A DNA stretch of 64,000 nt from Nocardiopsis mwathae. Its GTDB lineage: Bacteria; Actinomycetota; Actinomycetes; Streptosporangiales; Streptosporangiaceae. The DNA lies in the NCBI RefSeq assembly GCF_014201195.1, contig NZ_JACHDS010000001.1, positions 620,001 through 684,000 on the forward strand, written 5' to 3'. Numbering within the stretch: position 1 is the stretch's first letter; each line of letters opens with the position of its first letter. The translations under genes and the position numbers were made by a program. Shown in pieces: positions 55,577 to 64,000 of this stretch. The notes beneath the pieces are model-generated. The model saw nothing but the letters and a program-made list of their open reading frames with translations. It was not told where the DNA came from and searched no databases.

Positions 55577-57367
55577 TCAGGCCGTGCGGCCCTGCGGTCC
55601 CGTGGTCGCCGTATCCAGGGGCGGCGCCAGCCGCGCGGTGGCGCGCAGCACCGCCGGGGCCAGGCGGGACAGGAGGAGGCCGCCGTGGGCCTCGCCGGTG
55701 ATCGGCAGCAGCTCCGGGCCGCGGCCGATCGCGTGCACGATGCGCCGGGCCGCCCGCTCCGGGGTGTAGCCGCGCATCCGGTACAGCCGCTCCAGGCGTT
55801 CGCGCGCGGCCGTGGCGACACGGTCGTCGGCCCCGGCGAAGCGGGTGGCGGCGATGATCCCGGTGTGGATCACGCCAGGGCACACGGCGGTCACCCGGAT
55901 GCCGTGCTCGGCGAGCTCGCCGCGCAGGCAGCGGCTGAGCATCAGTACCGCCGCCTTGGTGGTGGCGTAGGCCGGGAAGGCGCGCGAGGGCAGGTAGGCG
56001 GCGCACGATGCGGTGTTGACGATCCGGCCGCCCCCGCCGCTCTCCACCATCATCGGGGCGAACGCGCGGCACCCGTGGATGACGCCCCACAGGTTGACGT
56101 CGATGGCGCGCTCCCAGTCGGCCGGCGTGGTGCCGAGGAAGGGGCCGCCGATGCCGATCCCGGCGTTGTTGATGACGATGTCGGGCACCCCGTGCTCGGC
56201 CCGCACCCACTTGGCGAAGCGGTCCATCGCCGCGCCGTCGGCAACGTCCAGCCGGTAGGAGTCGGCAGCGGGGCCGAGCAGGGACGCGAGGTCGGCGGTA
56301 CGGGCGGCCGTCTGCTCGTCGATGTCGACGGCGATGATCCGCGCACCCTGCTCTGCCAGCTCGAAGGCGGTGGCACGGCCGATGCCGCCGCCTGCCCCGG
56401 TCACCACCGCCAGCTGCCCGGCGAACCGGCGCGGGCCGGGGGAGGCGCCCGGCCCTGCGGTGGCGCGCGGGGCGGGGGCGCGCCCGGCATCGACCTCCTC
56501 GACGAGGTCGGTCACCCGGCGCGCGATGACGCCGGGCCGGGTGCGCGGCGCCCAGTGGCCGCCGTCGAGCCGGTGGAACCGGAAGTCCGGGACCCACTCG
56601 GCGGCGGCGGTCTGCGCGCCCTCGGGCATGAACGCCTCCCGGGTGGGCGCCAGCACCTGCACCGGGATCGAGGTGCTGCGTCGGCCGGGGCGCCGCAGGT
56701 GGTCGCGGATGTTGGCGCGGTACAGCTCCAGGCCGTTGAGGAAGTCGCGCATGTGGCGACGTGCCCGCACGCGCGGCCGCCCGGACTCCCCGACCCGCTC
56801 TGCCGCGCCGAGCACCAGCCCGCCGACACCGGTGAGCCAGGACAGTTCGGGGAGCGCGGGCAGGTGGAAGAAGCCGATGTAGGTGGAGTGCGCGCTCTGG
56901 CTGAGCAGCCGCCCGGGGTTCCCGGCGCGCAGGCCGGAGCGGATCCAGTGCGCGACGTGGTCCAGACAGGGGCCGGAGATGGAGGTGAAGGAGGCGAAGC
57001 GGGCGGAGAGCCGCTCGTCGGTGACGGCGTGCCAGGCCTGCAGCGACCCCCAGTCGTGGGCCAGCAGGTGCACGGGGCGGCCGGGGCTGACGGCGTCGGC
57101 CACCCGGGCCAGGTCGTCGGCCAGGTGCTCCATCCGGTACCCGGACCGCTGCCGGGGCGCGGTGGAGGCGCCCGCACCGCGTACGTCGTAGGTGACGACG
57201 TGGTAGCGGTCGGCCAGGTGCTCGGCGACGCCGTCCCACACGGACGCGTTGTCGGGGTAGCCGTGCACGCACAGCACCGTGGGCGCGGCCGGGTCGCCGC
57301 GGTGGTAGACGGCGAGCCGCAGGCCGTCGGCGGTCCACACGTGCCGGGGGTGGGGGGTTTCGCTCAT
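55577..57367 (-). CDS. EphD-like alpha/beta-hydrolase fused to short-chain dehydrogenase
   Basis: The 596-residue fusion has an alpha/beta-hydrolase domain (VLCVHGYPDNASVWDGV, nucleophile Asp105 in LAHDWGS, His271) and an SDR domain (TGAGGGIG 323-330, NNAG 400-403, Ser454, Tyr467, Lys471). This is the layout of mycobacterial EphD, an epoxide-hydrolase/dehydrogenase linked to mycolic-acid processing. Here the substrate is presumably a lipid, not mycolate. The Asp nucleophile fits epoxide hydrolases. It overlaps the M24 gene by 4 bases (ATGA), so they are translationally coupled. Confidence 0.9.
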   Translation of the reverse strand: MSETPHPRHVWTADGLRLAVYHRGDPAAPTVLCVHGYPDNASVWDGVAEHLADRYHVVTYDVRGAGASTAPRQRSGYRMEHLADDLARVADAVSPGRPVHLLAHDWGSLQAWHAVTDERLSARFASFTSISGPCLDHVAHWIRSGLRAGNPGRLLSQSAHSTYIGFFHLPALPELSWLTGVGGLVLGAAERVGESGRPRVRARRHMRDFLNGLELYRANIRDHLRRPGRRSTSIPVQVLAPTREAFMPEGAQTAAAEWVPDFRFHRLDGGHWAPRTRPGVIARRVTDLVEEVDAGRAPAPRATAGPGASPGPRRFAGQLAVVTGAGGGIGRATAFELAEQGARIIAVDIDEQTAARTADLASLLGPAADSYRLDVADGAAMDRFAKWVRAEHGVPDIVINNAGIGIGGPFLGTTPADWERAIDVNLWGVIHGCRAFAPMMVESGGGGRIVNTASCAAYLPSRAFPAYATTKAAVLMLSRCLRGELAEHGIRVTAVCPGVIHTGIIAATRFAGADDRVATAARERLERLYRMRGYTPERAARRIVHAIGRGPELLPITGEAHGGLLLSRLAPAVLRATARLAPPLDTATTGPQGRTA

Positions 57368-58275
57368 GGGGTGGCATCCCTCTTCTCGATCGTGCTCGGG
57401 GGCGCGGCGGCGTCCGTCGCCGCGGCGCCGTCGGCCGGTTCGCCGTCGCCCCGGCCCGCGGCCGCCCAGCGCCGGACGTGCGGCAGGTCGTCGTCCAGCC
57501 AGTAGGCGTCGTCCTCGGTGACCACGAGGATCTCCTCGAACTTGACGCCGACGCCGCGGAAGCCGATGTGCGGTTCGACGGCCCACAGCCCGGGGGTGGC
57601 GGGGTGCTGGGAGATCTTTCCATCGGCCCACAGCGGGGATCGGTGGTGCAGGCGCTCGACGATGAGGTCGCCGAACAGCGTCTGCAGGGACCGGACGCCG
57701 AATCCGGCGACGATCGCCTTGGGCAGGCGCGAGTGCACCCGCGTCACCTGGTGGGCGATGACCCGGCCGGGGTAGACCTGGTGCCGGTTGTCGTAGCCCT
57801 GCCGGGTGATCAGGGCGTCGACCTCCCGGTAGATCTCGCGCAGCGGGCGCCCGGCGCGCACCTCGGCGACGATCAGTCCGCGGTAGGCGGCGAGGTCGTC
57901 CATCAGCCGGTCGTGCACGGGGTTGTCGCCGAGGCATCCGGCGTAGCCGATGTCGGCGACGTAACCGTCGCGTACCGGCGCGCAGTCGAGGATGAAGGGC
58001 ATGCCCTCCTCCAGGCGGCGGCCGGTCGGGAAGAACTGGAGGGGGACGCGGAAGTTCCGGAAGGCGGTGCGGTCGCCGAACCAGGCGAAGGGCGTGTGGA
58101 ACCAGTCCTGCACGCCGCGCTCTTCGAGCCAGGTGCGGATACGGCGGGCGGCCTGGCGTTCGGTGACCCCCGGTTCGAGGGTCGCCGCGACCGACTGCGC
58201 GGCCGCGTAGGCGAGCTGCTGGAGCTCGCGGAAGCGCGCCACGTCGGTGGCGTTGGTCACAGTCGTATGAGACAT
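57364..58275 (-). CDS. M24-family metallopeptidase/creatinase-like protein
   Basis: The 303-residue protein has the pita-bread fold core: MPFILDCAPVRDGYVADIGY (first Asp ligands), HQVTRVHSRLPKAIVAGFGV, WAVEPHIGFRGVGVKFEEIL (last Glu ligands). This is the M24 fold without an N-terminal creatinase domain. Whether it is a proline peptidase or a non-peptidase is uncertain, since not all metal ligands are aligned. It is first in the minus-strand cluster and overlaps the EphD-like gene by four bases. Confidence 0.82.
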   Translation of the reverse strand: MSHTTVTNATDVARFRELQQLAYAAAQSVAATLEPGVTERQAARRIRTWLEERGVQDWFHTPFAWFGDRTAFRNFRVPLQFFPTGRRLEEGMPFILDCAPVRDGYVADIGYAGCLGDNPVHDRLMDDLAAYRGLIVAEVRAGRPLREIYREVDALITRQGYDNRHQVYPGRVIAHQVTRVHSRLPKAIVAGFGVRSLQTLFGDLIVERLHHRSPLWADGKISQHPATPGLWAVEPHIGFRGVGVKFEEILVVTEDDAYWLDDDLPHVRRWAAAGRGDGEPADGAAATDAAAPPSTIEKRDATP

Positions 58276-58408
58276 GGCGTCATGTTAAACAAGGTGTCAA
58301 TAAGGATCCAGGGGTGGAGAGGGTTTATCACCCTGGGTCACCGTGGCCGGGGCGGCCGCGCTGGGGAGCCCGGGTGAGGATCATGTGCCCCCGGGGCACA
58401 ACAGGATC
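58276..58408. promoter_or_regulatory. Divergent promoter region of the M24 cluster and the sugar dehydrogenase
   Basis: A TTGACA box on the minus strand (58294-58299) lies before an AT-rich stretch 58278-58310 (TTAAACAAGG...). A candidate operator for the TetR protein could lie here but has no clear symmetry. Confidence 0.4.
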
Positions 58409-59539
58409 ATGCGCCGCGTCCCCGACAACGCCCGATCCCGCGCCGCGCAGGCGGCCGTCGCCCTCATGCTGGCCGCGGCGTGCGCGACCGAAGCGCCCGA
58501 ACGCCCCGACGATACGCCACGACCGGCAGAAACACCGGACAGGGGTGACCCGCCCGCTGTCCTGGAGGAGCCGGTGGACGTCGCCACCGACCTGGAGGTG
58601 CCGTGGGGCATCGACTTCCTGCCCGACGGATCGGCGCTGGTCACCGAGCGTGACTCCACTCGGGTCGTCCGGGTCGGGCCCGGCGGTGAGGTGACCGAGG
58701 TCGGCACGGTCGACGCGGCGGTGCCGCGCGGCGAGGGCGGGCTGCTCGGGCTGGCGGTCCACCCCGATTTCCCGGACGAGCCCGCCGTCTACGTGTACGC
58801 CACCGCCGCCGACGACAACCGGATCCTGCGCATGCCCTATGCCGAGGACACCGGGCTCGGCGATCCCGAGGTCGTCCTCGACGGCATCCCCAAGGCGGTC
58901 GTCCACAACGGCGGGCGCATCGCGTTCGGCCCCGACGGGCTACTGTACGCGGCCACCGGCGACGCCGCCGAGCCGCGGACGGCGCAGGACACCGACTCAC
59001 TGGCCGGCAAGATCCTTCGGATGACCCCCGAGGGGCGGGTTCCCGACGGCAACCCCTTCGACAACCTCGTCTACAGCTACGGCCACCGCAACGTGCAGGG
59101 CCTGGCCTGGGACGGCGAGGGGCGGATGTTCGCCACCGAGTTCGGCGCGGACGCCTACGACGAGGTCAACGTCATCGAACCCGGCGGCAACTACGGCTGG
59201 CCGGAGGTCGAGGGCATCGGCGGGGACGACCGCTTCATCGAACCGGTCGTGGTGTGGACGCCCGCCGAGGCGTCGCCGAGCGGGGCCGCGATCGCCGGGG
59301 ACGCGCTGTGGGTGGCCGCCCTGCGCGGCGAGCGGCTGTGGCGGGTCCCGCTGACCGGCGACGCCGAGGACCCCGTCGGCGAACCGGAGGCGCTCTACGT
59401 GGAGCGGTACGGTCGCCTGCGCTCGGTGGCGGCGCACCCTGACGGCGAGGAGCTGTGGGTCGGAACCAGCGACCGCGACGGCCGCGGCTCGCCCGCCCCC
59501 GGCGACGACCGCATCCTGCGGGTGCCCGCACCCGGCTGA
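58409..59539 (+). CDS. PQQ-dependent sugar dehydrogenase-like lipoprotein
   Basis: The 376-residue protein has a lipoprotein signal (ALMLAAACATEA) and a six-bladed propeller of the soluble glucose/sorbosone dehydrogenase family: VPWGIDFLPDGSALVTERD, GEGGLLGLAVHPDFP, HNGGRIAFGPDGLLYAATGD, SYGHRNVQGLAW, EFGADAYDEVNVIEPGGNYG. It oxidises aldoses or related sugars outside the membrane; whether PQQ is used in vivo is unknown. ATG 58409 and GTG 58385 are both possible starts. The stop lies 25 bases before palindrome copy 4. Confidence 0.87.
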   Translation: MRRVPDNARSRAAQAAVALMLAAACATEAPERPDDTPRPAETPDRGDPPAVLEEPVDVATDLEVPWGIDFLPDGSALVTERDSTRVVRVGPGGEVTEVGTVDAAVPRGEGGLLGLAVHPDFPDEPAVYVYATAADDNRILRMPYAEDTGLGDPEVVLDGIPKAVVHNGGRIAFGPDGLLYAATGDAAEPRTAQDTDSLAGKILRMTPEGRVPDGNPFDNLVYSYGHRNVQGLAWDGEGRMFATEFGADAYDEVNVIEPGGNYGWPEVEGIGGDDRFIEPVVVWTPAEASPSGAAIAGDALWVAALRGERLWRVPLTGDAEDPVGEPEALYVERYGRLRSVAAHPDGEELWVGTSDRDGRGSPAPGDDRILRVPAPG

Positions 59540-59563
59540 CCACGCGCCCCCACCTCCATTCCT

Positions 59564-59627
59564 CGTTGATCTCGGAGATATCGGGGTGATACCGGCGAGT
59601 ATCACCCCGATATCTCCGAGATCAACG
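59564..59627. repeat. 64-bp palindromic repeat, copy 4 (perfect)
   Basis: 29-base arms are perfectly complementary around CGGCGA. It lies between convergent genes (sugar dehydrogenase and IclR-type regulator). Same length and outer sequence as copies 1-3. Confidence 0.9.
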
Positions 59628-59644
59628 GATGGGGGGCGTGGGGG

Positions 59645-60382
59645 CTACTGGGTGTGCGTCTCGTTGGTGTGCAGGGCCTCGTTGATCTTCTCCGCGGCCG
59701 AGGTCACGGCCTGGGCGTGCAGGCGGCCGGGGGAGCGGCCCAGGCGCTCGATCGGTCCGGATATCGAGACGGCCGCGATCACCCGGCCGCCGGGGCCGGT
59801 GATCGGGGCGGACACCGAGGCGACGCCCTGCTCGCGCTCGGCGACGCTCTGGGCCCAGCGGCGCCGCCGGACCTGGGACAGCGTGGCCGAGGTGAACCGC
59901 GCGCCGCGCAGGTGGCGGCGGATGCGCTCGCCGTCCTCCCAGGCCAGCAGGATCTGCGCGGCCGAGCCCGCGTTCATCGGGAGTTCGCTGCCGACCGGGA
60001 CGGTGTCGCGCAGCCCGCTGGTGCGCTCCGACGCGGCCACGCACACCCGCACGTCGCCCTGGCGGCGGTAGAGCTGGGCGCTCTCACCGGTCAGGTCGCG
60101 CAGCCGCGTCAGCACCGGGGTGGCCACGGCCAGCAGCCGGTCCTCGCCGGTGGAGATGGACAGCTCGCCCAGGCGCGGGCCGAGGATGAACCGCCCCTGG
60201 CTGTCGCGGGTGACCATGCGGTGGCGCTCCAGCGCGACCGCCAGGCGGTGCGCGGTGGGCCGGGCCAGCCCGGTGATCTGCACGAGCTGGGCGAGCGAAG
60301 CCGGGCCGGACTCCAGCGCGTCGAGTACGGACATCGTCTTGTCCAGGACACCGACACCACTGGATGAGCTAGAGTTGTCCAT
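59645..60382 (-). CDS. ndgR: IclR-family regulator divergent from leuCD (NdgR/LtbR type)
   Basis: The 245-residue protein has an IclR winged-helix N-terminus (LDKTMSVLDALESGPASLAQ, LARPTAHRLAVALERH) and a GAF-like effector domain (AQLYRRQGDVRVCVAASER, LPMNAGSAAQILLAWEDGE). IclR proteins divergent from leuCD, NdgR in Streptomyces and LtbR in Corynebacterium, control leuCD and other amino-acid genes. The start ATG 60382 lacks a clear ribosome site, so the transcript may be leaderless. It may bind the weak site at 60397 and the palindromes before ilvB, leuB and cimA. Confidence 0.85.
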   Translation of the reverse strand: MDNSSSSSGVGVLDKTMSVLDALESGPASLAQLVQITGLARPTAHRLAVALERHRMVTRDSQGRFILGPRLGELSISTGEDRLLAVATPVLTRLRDLTGESAQLYRRQGDVRVCVAASERTSGLRDTVPVGSELPMNAGSAAQILLAWEDGERIRRHLRGARFTSATLSQVRRRRWAQSVAEREQGVASVSAPITGPGGRVIAAVSISGPIERLGRSPGRLHAQAVTSAAEKINEALHTNETHTQ

Positions 60383-60396
60383 GGCTTGATATTGCC

Positions 60397-60413
60397 GTCT
60401 CGCTATTTGGAAT
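60397..60413. promoter_or_regulatory. Possible operator between the IclR gene and leuC
   Basis: GTCTCGCTATTTGGAAT resembles the GTCTCA-N5-TGAGAC motif only in its first half. TTGGAATGCAAG here is reminiscent of NdgR targets in streptomycetes, from memory. Confidence 0.4.
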
Positions 60414-60556
60414 GCAAGTCGGCTCGGGCCCGCAGCGCGAACGCCGGACGCGGACGAACGGAGAGGCGCGTCGGCGCCGCGGCCGCCCCTCCGGCGGAAA
60501 GCGCGGGACCGGGCATCGGGACAAGGGAACGTTCGAGACGCTAGGAGGCGTCGCAC

Positions 60557-61954
60557 ATGGCTCGCACGATGGCCGAGAAGGTCTGGGAGGAGCACGTCGT
60601 CCGACGTGCCGAGGGTGAACCCGATCTGCTCTACATCGACCTGCACCTCGTGCACGAGGTCACCAGCCCGCAGGCCTTCGAGGGGCTCCGGCTGGCCGGC
60701 CGCCGCGTGCGCCGCCCGGACCTCACCATCGCCACGGAGGACCACAACGTCCCCACCGAGAACATCCTCGGCCCGATCGCCGACAAGGTCTCGCGCACCC
60801 AGATCGAGACGCTGCGCCGCAACGCCGCGGAGTTCGGCGTGCGCCTGTTCCCCATGGGCGACATCGACCAGGGCATCGTGCACGTCGTGGGCCCGCAGCT
60901 GGGCCTGACCCAGCCGGGCATGACCGTCGTCTGCGGCGACAGCCACACCAGCACACACGGGGCGTTCGGCGCGCTGGCGTTCGGCATCGGCACCAGTCAG
61001 GTCGAGCACGTGCTCGCGACCCAGACGCTGCCGATGACCCCGTTCAAGACCATGGCGGTCACGGTCGACGGCACACTGAAGCCGGGGGTCACCGCCAAGG
61101 ACATCATCCTCGCCGTCATCGCCAAGATCGGCACCGGCGGCGGCCAGGGCTACGTCATCGAGTACCGGGGCGAGGCCATCCGCGCCCTGTCGATGGAGGC
61201 CCGGATGACCGTCTGCAACATGTCGATCGAGGCGGGCGCCCGCGCCGGGATGATCGCACCGGACGAGACCACGTTCGACTACATCAAGGGCCGCCCGCAC
61301 GCCCCGCAGGGCGCGCGGTGGGACGCCGCAGTCGAGCACTGGAAGAGCCTGCGCACCGATGAGGACGCCGTGTTCGACCATGAGGTGGTGCTCGACGCCG
61401 ACGAGCTCAGTCCCTTCGTGACGTGGGGGACCAACCCGGGCCAGGGCGCGCCGCTGGACGCGGCCGTCCCGGTCCCCGCGGAGATCGCGGATCCCACCGA
61501 GCGCGCCGCCGCCGAGAAGGCGCTGGCCTACATGGACCTCGCCCCCGGCACCCCGCTGCGCGAGGTCGCCGTGGACACCGTCTTCCTCGGCTCCTGCACC
61601 AACGGCCGCATCGAGGACCTGCGCGCCGCGGCAGAGGTCATCAAGGGCCGCAAGGTCGCCGACGGCGTCCGGATGCTGGTGGTGCCCGGCTCCATGCGGG
61701 TCAAGGAGCAGGCCAACGCCGAGGGCTTGGGAGAGGTCTTCACCGGGGCCGGGGCCGAGTGGCGCGAGGCCGGCTGCTCGATGTGCCTGGGCATGAACCC
61801 CGACCAGCTCAAGCCGGGTGAACGCAGCGCGTCGACGTCCAACCGGAACTTCGAGGGCCGCCAGGGCAAGGGCGGGCGCACCCACCTGGTGTCGCCGCTG
61901 GTCGCCGCGGCGACCGCGGTGCGCGGCACCCTGTCCTCCCCGGCCGACCTGTAG
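60557..61954 (+). CDS. leuC: 3-isopropylmalate dehydratase large subunit
   Basis: LeuC with LeuD isomerises 2- to 3-isopropylmalate through a [4Fe-4S] cluster. The 465-residue protein has the aconitase motifs [38 protein letters not shown], and [14 protein letters not shown], supplying the three cluster Cys. Start ATG 60557 has GGAGG 10 bases upstream. leuD follows 37 bases downstream. Confidence 0.97.
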   Translation: MARTMAEKVWEEHVVRRAEGEPDLLYIDLHLVHEVTSPQAFEGLRLAGRRVRRPDLTIATEDHNVPTENILGPIADKVSRTQIETLRRNAAEFGVRLFPMGDIDQGIVHVVGPQLGLTQPGMTVVCGDSHTSTHGAFGALAFGIGTSQVEHVLATQTLPMTPFKTMAVTVDGTLKPGVTAKDIILAVIAKIGTGGGQGYVIEYRGEAIRALSMEARMTVCNMSIEAGARAGMIAPDETTFDYIKGRPHAPQGARWDAAVEHWKSLRTDEDAVFDHEVVLDADELSPFVTWGTNPGQGAPLDAAVPVPAEIADPTERAAAEKALAYMDLAPGTPLREVAVDTVFLGSCTNGRIEDLRAAAEVIKGRKVADGVRMLVVPGSMRVKEQANAEGLGEVFTGAGAEWREAGCSMCLGMNPDQLKPGERSASTSNRNFEGRQGKGGRTHLVSPLVAAATAVRGTLSSPADL

Positions 61955-61991
61955 CCGGCGACCGCGACGAGACACGAGGGATCACACCGAC

Positions 61992-62582
61992 ATGGAGAAG
62001 TTCACCGTCCACACCGGCCGCGCCGTGCCGCTGCGTGCCAGCAACGTGGACACCGACCAGATCATCCCGGCCGTCTACCTCAAGCGGGTCAGCCGGACCG
62101 GTTTCGAGGACGGCCTGTTCGCCGCCTGGCGGGCGAACGACCCCGAGTTCGTGCTGAACAAGCCGGAGTACGCCCAGGGCACCGTGCTGATCGCCGGCCC
62201 CGACTTCGGCACCGGGTCCTCGCGCGAGCACGCGGTGTGGGCGCTGCAGGACCACGGCTTCAAGGCCGTGCTTGCGCCGCGCTTCGCCGACATCTTCCGC
62301 GGCAACTCGCTCAAGGGCGGGCTGCTCACCGTCGTGCTGGACCAGGAGGTCATCGAGCGGCTGTGGGAGCTGGTCGAGGCCGACCCCGCCACCGCGGTCA
62401 CGGTCGACCTGGTGGAGCGGGAGGTGCGCGCGCCGGGCATCACCGTGCCGTTCGAGATCGACGACTACACCCGCTGGCGGCTGCTGGAGGGGCTGGACGA
62501 CATCGCGCTGACCCTGCGGCGGACCGACGCGATCGACGACTACGAGAAGCGGCGCAAGCCATGGCTGCCGGTGACGGTCTAG
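61992..62582 (+). CDS. leuD: 3-isopropylmalate dehydratase small subunit
   Basis: LeuD is the swivel-domain partner of LeuC. The 196-residue protein has [39 protein letters not shown] and [18 protein letters not shown], with normal length. It is co-transcribed with leuC. A 93-codon small ORF starts within its last codons (62561). Confidence 0.97.
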   Translation: MEKFTVHTGRAVPLRASNVDTDQIIPAVYLKRVSRTGFEDGLFAAWRANDPEFVLNKPEYAQGTVLIAGPDFGTGSSREHAVWALQDHGFKAVLAPRFADIFRGNSLKGGLLTVVLDQEVIERLWELVEADPATAVTVDLVEREVRAPGITVPFEIDDYTRWRLLEGLDDIALTLRRTDAIDDYEKRRKPWLPVTV

Positions 62583-62842
62583 GGCCCGCGAGCCCCGGAG
62601 GCGAGGCCGGATCCGACGCGGATCCGGCCCTGTCGCCGGAATTTTACCTTGATTTGGCGGAGCGCCTCCGCGAGGCCCACCGCCGTGCCCACGCTCTCCC
62701 CGACGGCGTCCGGATTCCGGTAATTCGCAGGCTTTTGACGGTCACGGAGGCCGTCAAAAGGGACCCTCTGCGGGCCTCCAGGCGGCTCGATCGGATGCTC
62801 CAGGAGCTTCCCCCGCAGGTCGACGACCCCCCGACACGCTGA
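62561..62842 (+). CDS. Small helical protein of unknown function after leuD
   Basis: The 93-residue frame from ATG 62561 overlaps the leuD end by 22 bases. Its second part ([50 protein letters not shown]) is strongly helical and amphipathic, with codon use like the neighbours. The Gly/Ala/Ser-rich N-terminus may mean a later start. No family is recognised. It lies between leuD and hup. Confidence 0.5.
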   Translation: MAAGDGLGPASPGGEAGSDADPALSPEFYLDLAERLREAHRRAHALPDGVRIPVIRRLLTVTEAVKRDPLRASRRLDRMLQELPPQVDDPPTR

Positions 62843-62920
62843 TTTTCCCGGCTCAGGTGTTTGTGCTGGGGGCCGTGCGTCCCCTAATTTCGTGCGGGCA
62901 AGGGGGAACCGGAGGAAACA

Positions 62921-63202
62921 ATGAACAAGCGTGACCTGATCGACGCCGTCTCCAAGGAGATGGGGGGAGACAAGAAGACCGCCGGCGAGGCCGTGAACGC
63001 CGTGCTGGAGACCATCCAGAAGACCGTCGCCAAGGGTGACAAGGTCGCCATCACCGGGTTCGGTGTGTTCGAGAAGGCCGACCGAGCGGCCCGCACCGCC
63101 CGCAACCCCGCGACCGGGGCGACCATCAACGTCCCCGCGAGCAAGGTTCCGAAGTTCCGCGCCGGACAGGACTTCAAGGACCGGGTCAACAAGGGCAAGT
63201 GA
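62921..63202 (+). CDS. hup: DNA-binding protein HU
   Basis: The 93-residue HU starts MNKRDLIDAVSKEMGGDKKT and has the DNA-binding beta arm FGVFEKADRAARTARNPATG, ending VPKFRAGQDFKDRVNKGK. There is no long Lys/Ala tail, so it is the short form, unlike mycobacterial HupB. GGAGG lies 6-10 bases before ATG 62921; TAATTT near 62886 may be the -10 box. It binds DNA non-specifically and compacts the nucleoid. Confidence 0.97.
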   Translation: MNKRDLIDAVSKEMGGDKKTAGEAVNAVLETIQKTVAKGDKVAITGFGVFEKADRAARTARNPATGATINVPASKVPKFRAGQDFKDRVNKGK

Positions 63203-63233
63203 GGCACGCCGCCAGGCCTGTCCACTCGCGATA

Positions 63234-63265
63234 CTGCCCGGGTCCCCTGCGGGGGACCCGGGCAG
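63234..63265. terminator. Terminator hairpin between hup and cofC
   Basis: CTGCCCGGGTCCCC and its complement form a perfect 14-bp stem with a TGCG loop, 31 bases past hup and about 30 past the cofC stop. It can serve both convergent genes. Confidence 0.8.
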
Positions 63266-63295
63266 CGTCGTGTCCGGCGAGCACCCGCGGAGGAG

Positions 63296-63961
63296 CTAGG
63301 GCACGTCCGGCAGGCCCAGCAGACCCAGCAGCTTCGCGGTGTGCGGGCCCACCCCCAGTGCCACGGCGCCGTGCAGGTCCTCGGGGGTGTCGACGTCCCG
63401 GCGCACGCTGGGCACGTCGGCGCGCACCAGCTCGGCGGCGCCGCCGTCGTGGTGGCGGCGCCGTGACGCGCCCTCGAAGGCGGGTGTGAAGGCGGCACCG
63501 GGCGCCGCCGTGTAGAGCGTGGTGCCGACGCCGGGTGCGTCGGCGAGGAACGCGCGCTCGTGGGCGGCCGCGTCGCCCAGCACCAGGTCGAGCTCGGCCG
63601 GGCGCAGCGCCGGAAGGTCCGCCGACAGCGCGCACAGACCCCGCCCCGGCCGCCGCCGTAGGGCCTCCGCGGCGCCGTGCACCAGCGCCGGGTTCAGCCC
63701 GGTGCCGGGTTCACCCGCGACGACGTGCGCGCCCAGGCCGCCCAGGGCGTCGGCGGCGCGGGGGTCGTCGGTCACGGCGAACACCGACGCGACCGCGGGG
63801 CAGTCGACGGCCGCCATGACGGTGTCGCATGCGATCGCGAGCGCGAGGTCGCTCCGGTGCGCACCGGCGAACCGGGCGAGCCGCGTCTTCGCGCCCGCCA
63901 GGTGCTTCACCGGGACGAGGAGGGACCAGCGGTGCCGCGCCCCGCCTCTGCTCGTGCTCAA
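63296..63961 (-). CDS. cofC: Phosphoenolpyruvate/2-phospho-L-lactate guanylyltransferase (F420 synthesis)
   Basis: The 221-residue CofC/FbiD protein activates 2-phospholactate or phosphoenolpyruvate with GTP in coenzyme F420 synthesis. It shows the nucleotidyltransferase opening WSLLVPVKHLAGAKTRLARF, VFAVTDDPRAADAL, GLNPALVHGAAEAL, and LSADLPALRPAELD. Start ATG 63961 is 40 bases from the window end. A homologue (Rv2983, fbiD) is in the same neighbourhood in M. tuberculosis. Confidence 0.9.
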   Translation of the reverse strand: MSTSRGGARHRWSLLVPVKHLAGAKTRLARFAGAHRSDLALAIACDTVMAAVDCPAVASVFAVTDDPRAADALGGLGAHVVAGEPGTGLNPALVHGAAEALRRRPGRGLCALSADLPALRPAELDLVLGDAAAHERAFLADAPGVGTTLYTAAPGAAFTPAFEGASRRRHHDGGAAELVRADVPSVRRDVDTPEDLHGAVALGVGPHTAKLLGLLGLPDVP

Positions 63962-64000
63962 CGCTCGACCTCTCGACTCCGATGGCGGCCAGGACGTAGA

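Overview
This window is chromosomal DNA of a high-GC Gram-positive actinomycete. Codon use is GC-rich throughout, GTG and TTG starts are common, and the gene set (CofC/FbiD for F420, GatCAB, SapA-like secreted proteins, AfsR/SARP, DUF3152, DUF4188) is typical of Actinomycetota. I lean towards Nocardiopsaceae, but no rRNA is present to settle it. From memory, the core order (MetE-like, ligA, gatC, gatA, gatB, ilvB, ilvN, ilvC, serA, leuB, fah, gltX, an IclR regulator, leuC, leuD, hup, cofC) matches the Mycobacterium tuberculosis block around Rv3015c to Rv2983, so this is an ancient backbone with newer insertions.

Layout. 1-7.6 kb: MetE-like protein, LigA, a membrane GGDEF-EAL protein, gatC and gatA. 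7.6-12 kb: a 158-bp palindromic MITE-like element, an intact IS630-type insertion sequence inserted in its flanking CTAG repeat, and two cell-wall-anchored thioester (TQXA) proteins, all between gatA and gatB. 14.4-17.1 kb: a second GGDEF-EAL protein. 17.3-30.4 kb: branched-chain amino acid and serine synthesis (ilvB, ilvN, ilvC, serA, leuB, ilvE, cimA). ilvB and cimA each have a leader peptide and an attenuator, and a shared operator-like palindrome lies before ilvB, leuB and cimA. 30.9-36.6 kb: a DUF3152 protease, a monooxygenase, a Tat-exported amidohydrolase and FAH. 36.6-41.7 kb: an AT-richer island with a truncated PIN toxin, an orphan RHS C-terminal tip carrying a nuclease domain, and an array of SUKH and other immunity-type genes. 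41.8-44.6 kb: a deiodinase-like flavoprotein, gltX, tRNA-Gln and two identical tRNA-Glu genes. 44.8-52.5 kb: secreted M23 and SapA-like proteins, an AfsR-type regulator, AhpD-like, MerR/DUF4188, and an antitoxin with a stop-interrupted RelE. 52.5-58.3 kb: a five-gene minus-strand cluster (TetR, Fe-S flavin reductase, predicted di-iron protein, EphD-like fusion, M24 protein). 58.4-64 kb: a sugar dehydrogenase lipoprotein, an IclR regulator divergent from leuCD, hup and cofC.

How it fits together. IlvB/N and IlvC feed valine, leucine and isoleucine; CimA gives the citramalate route to isoleucine; LeuB and LeuC/D carry the leucine branch; IlvE closes all three. GltX charges tRNA-Glu and, in organisms relying on GatCAB, also mischarges tRNA-Gln for amidation; both tRNAs follow gltX here. 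The most unusual signals are four copies of a 64-bp palindrome of fixed length (two of them perfect), the paired attenuators whose leader codons suit each pathway's product, the RHS-tip/SUKH island, and the RelE toxin with an amber stop at codon 6.
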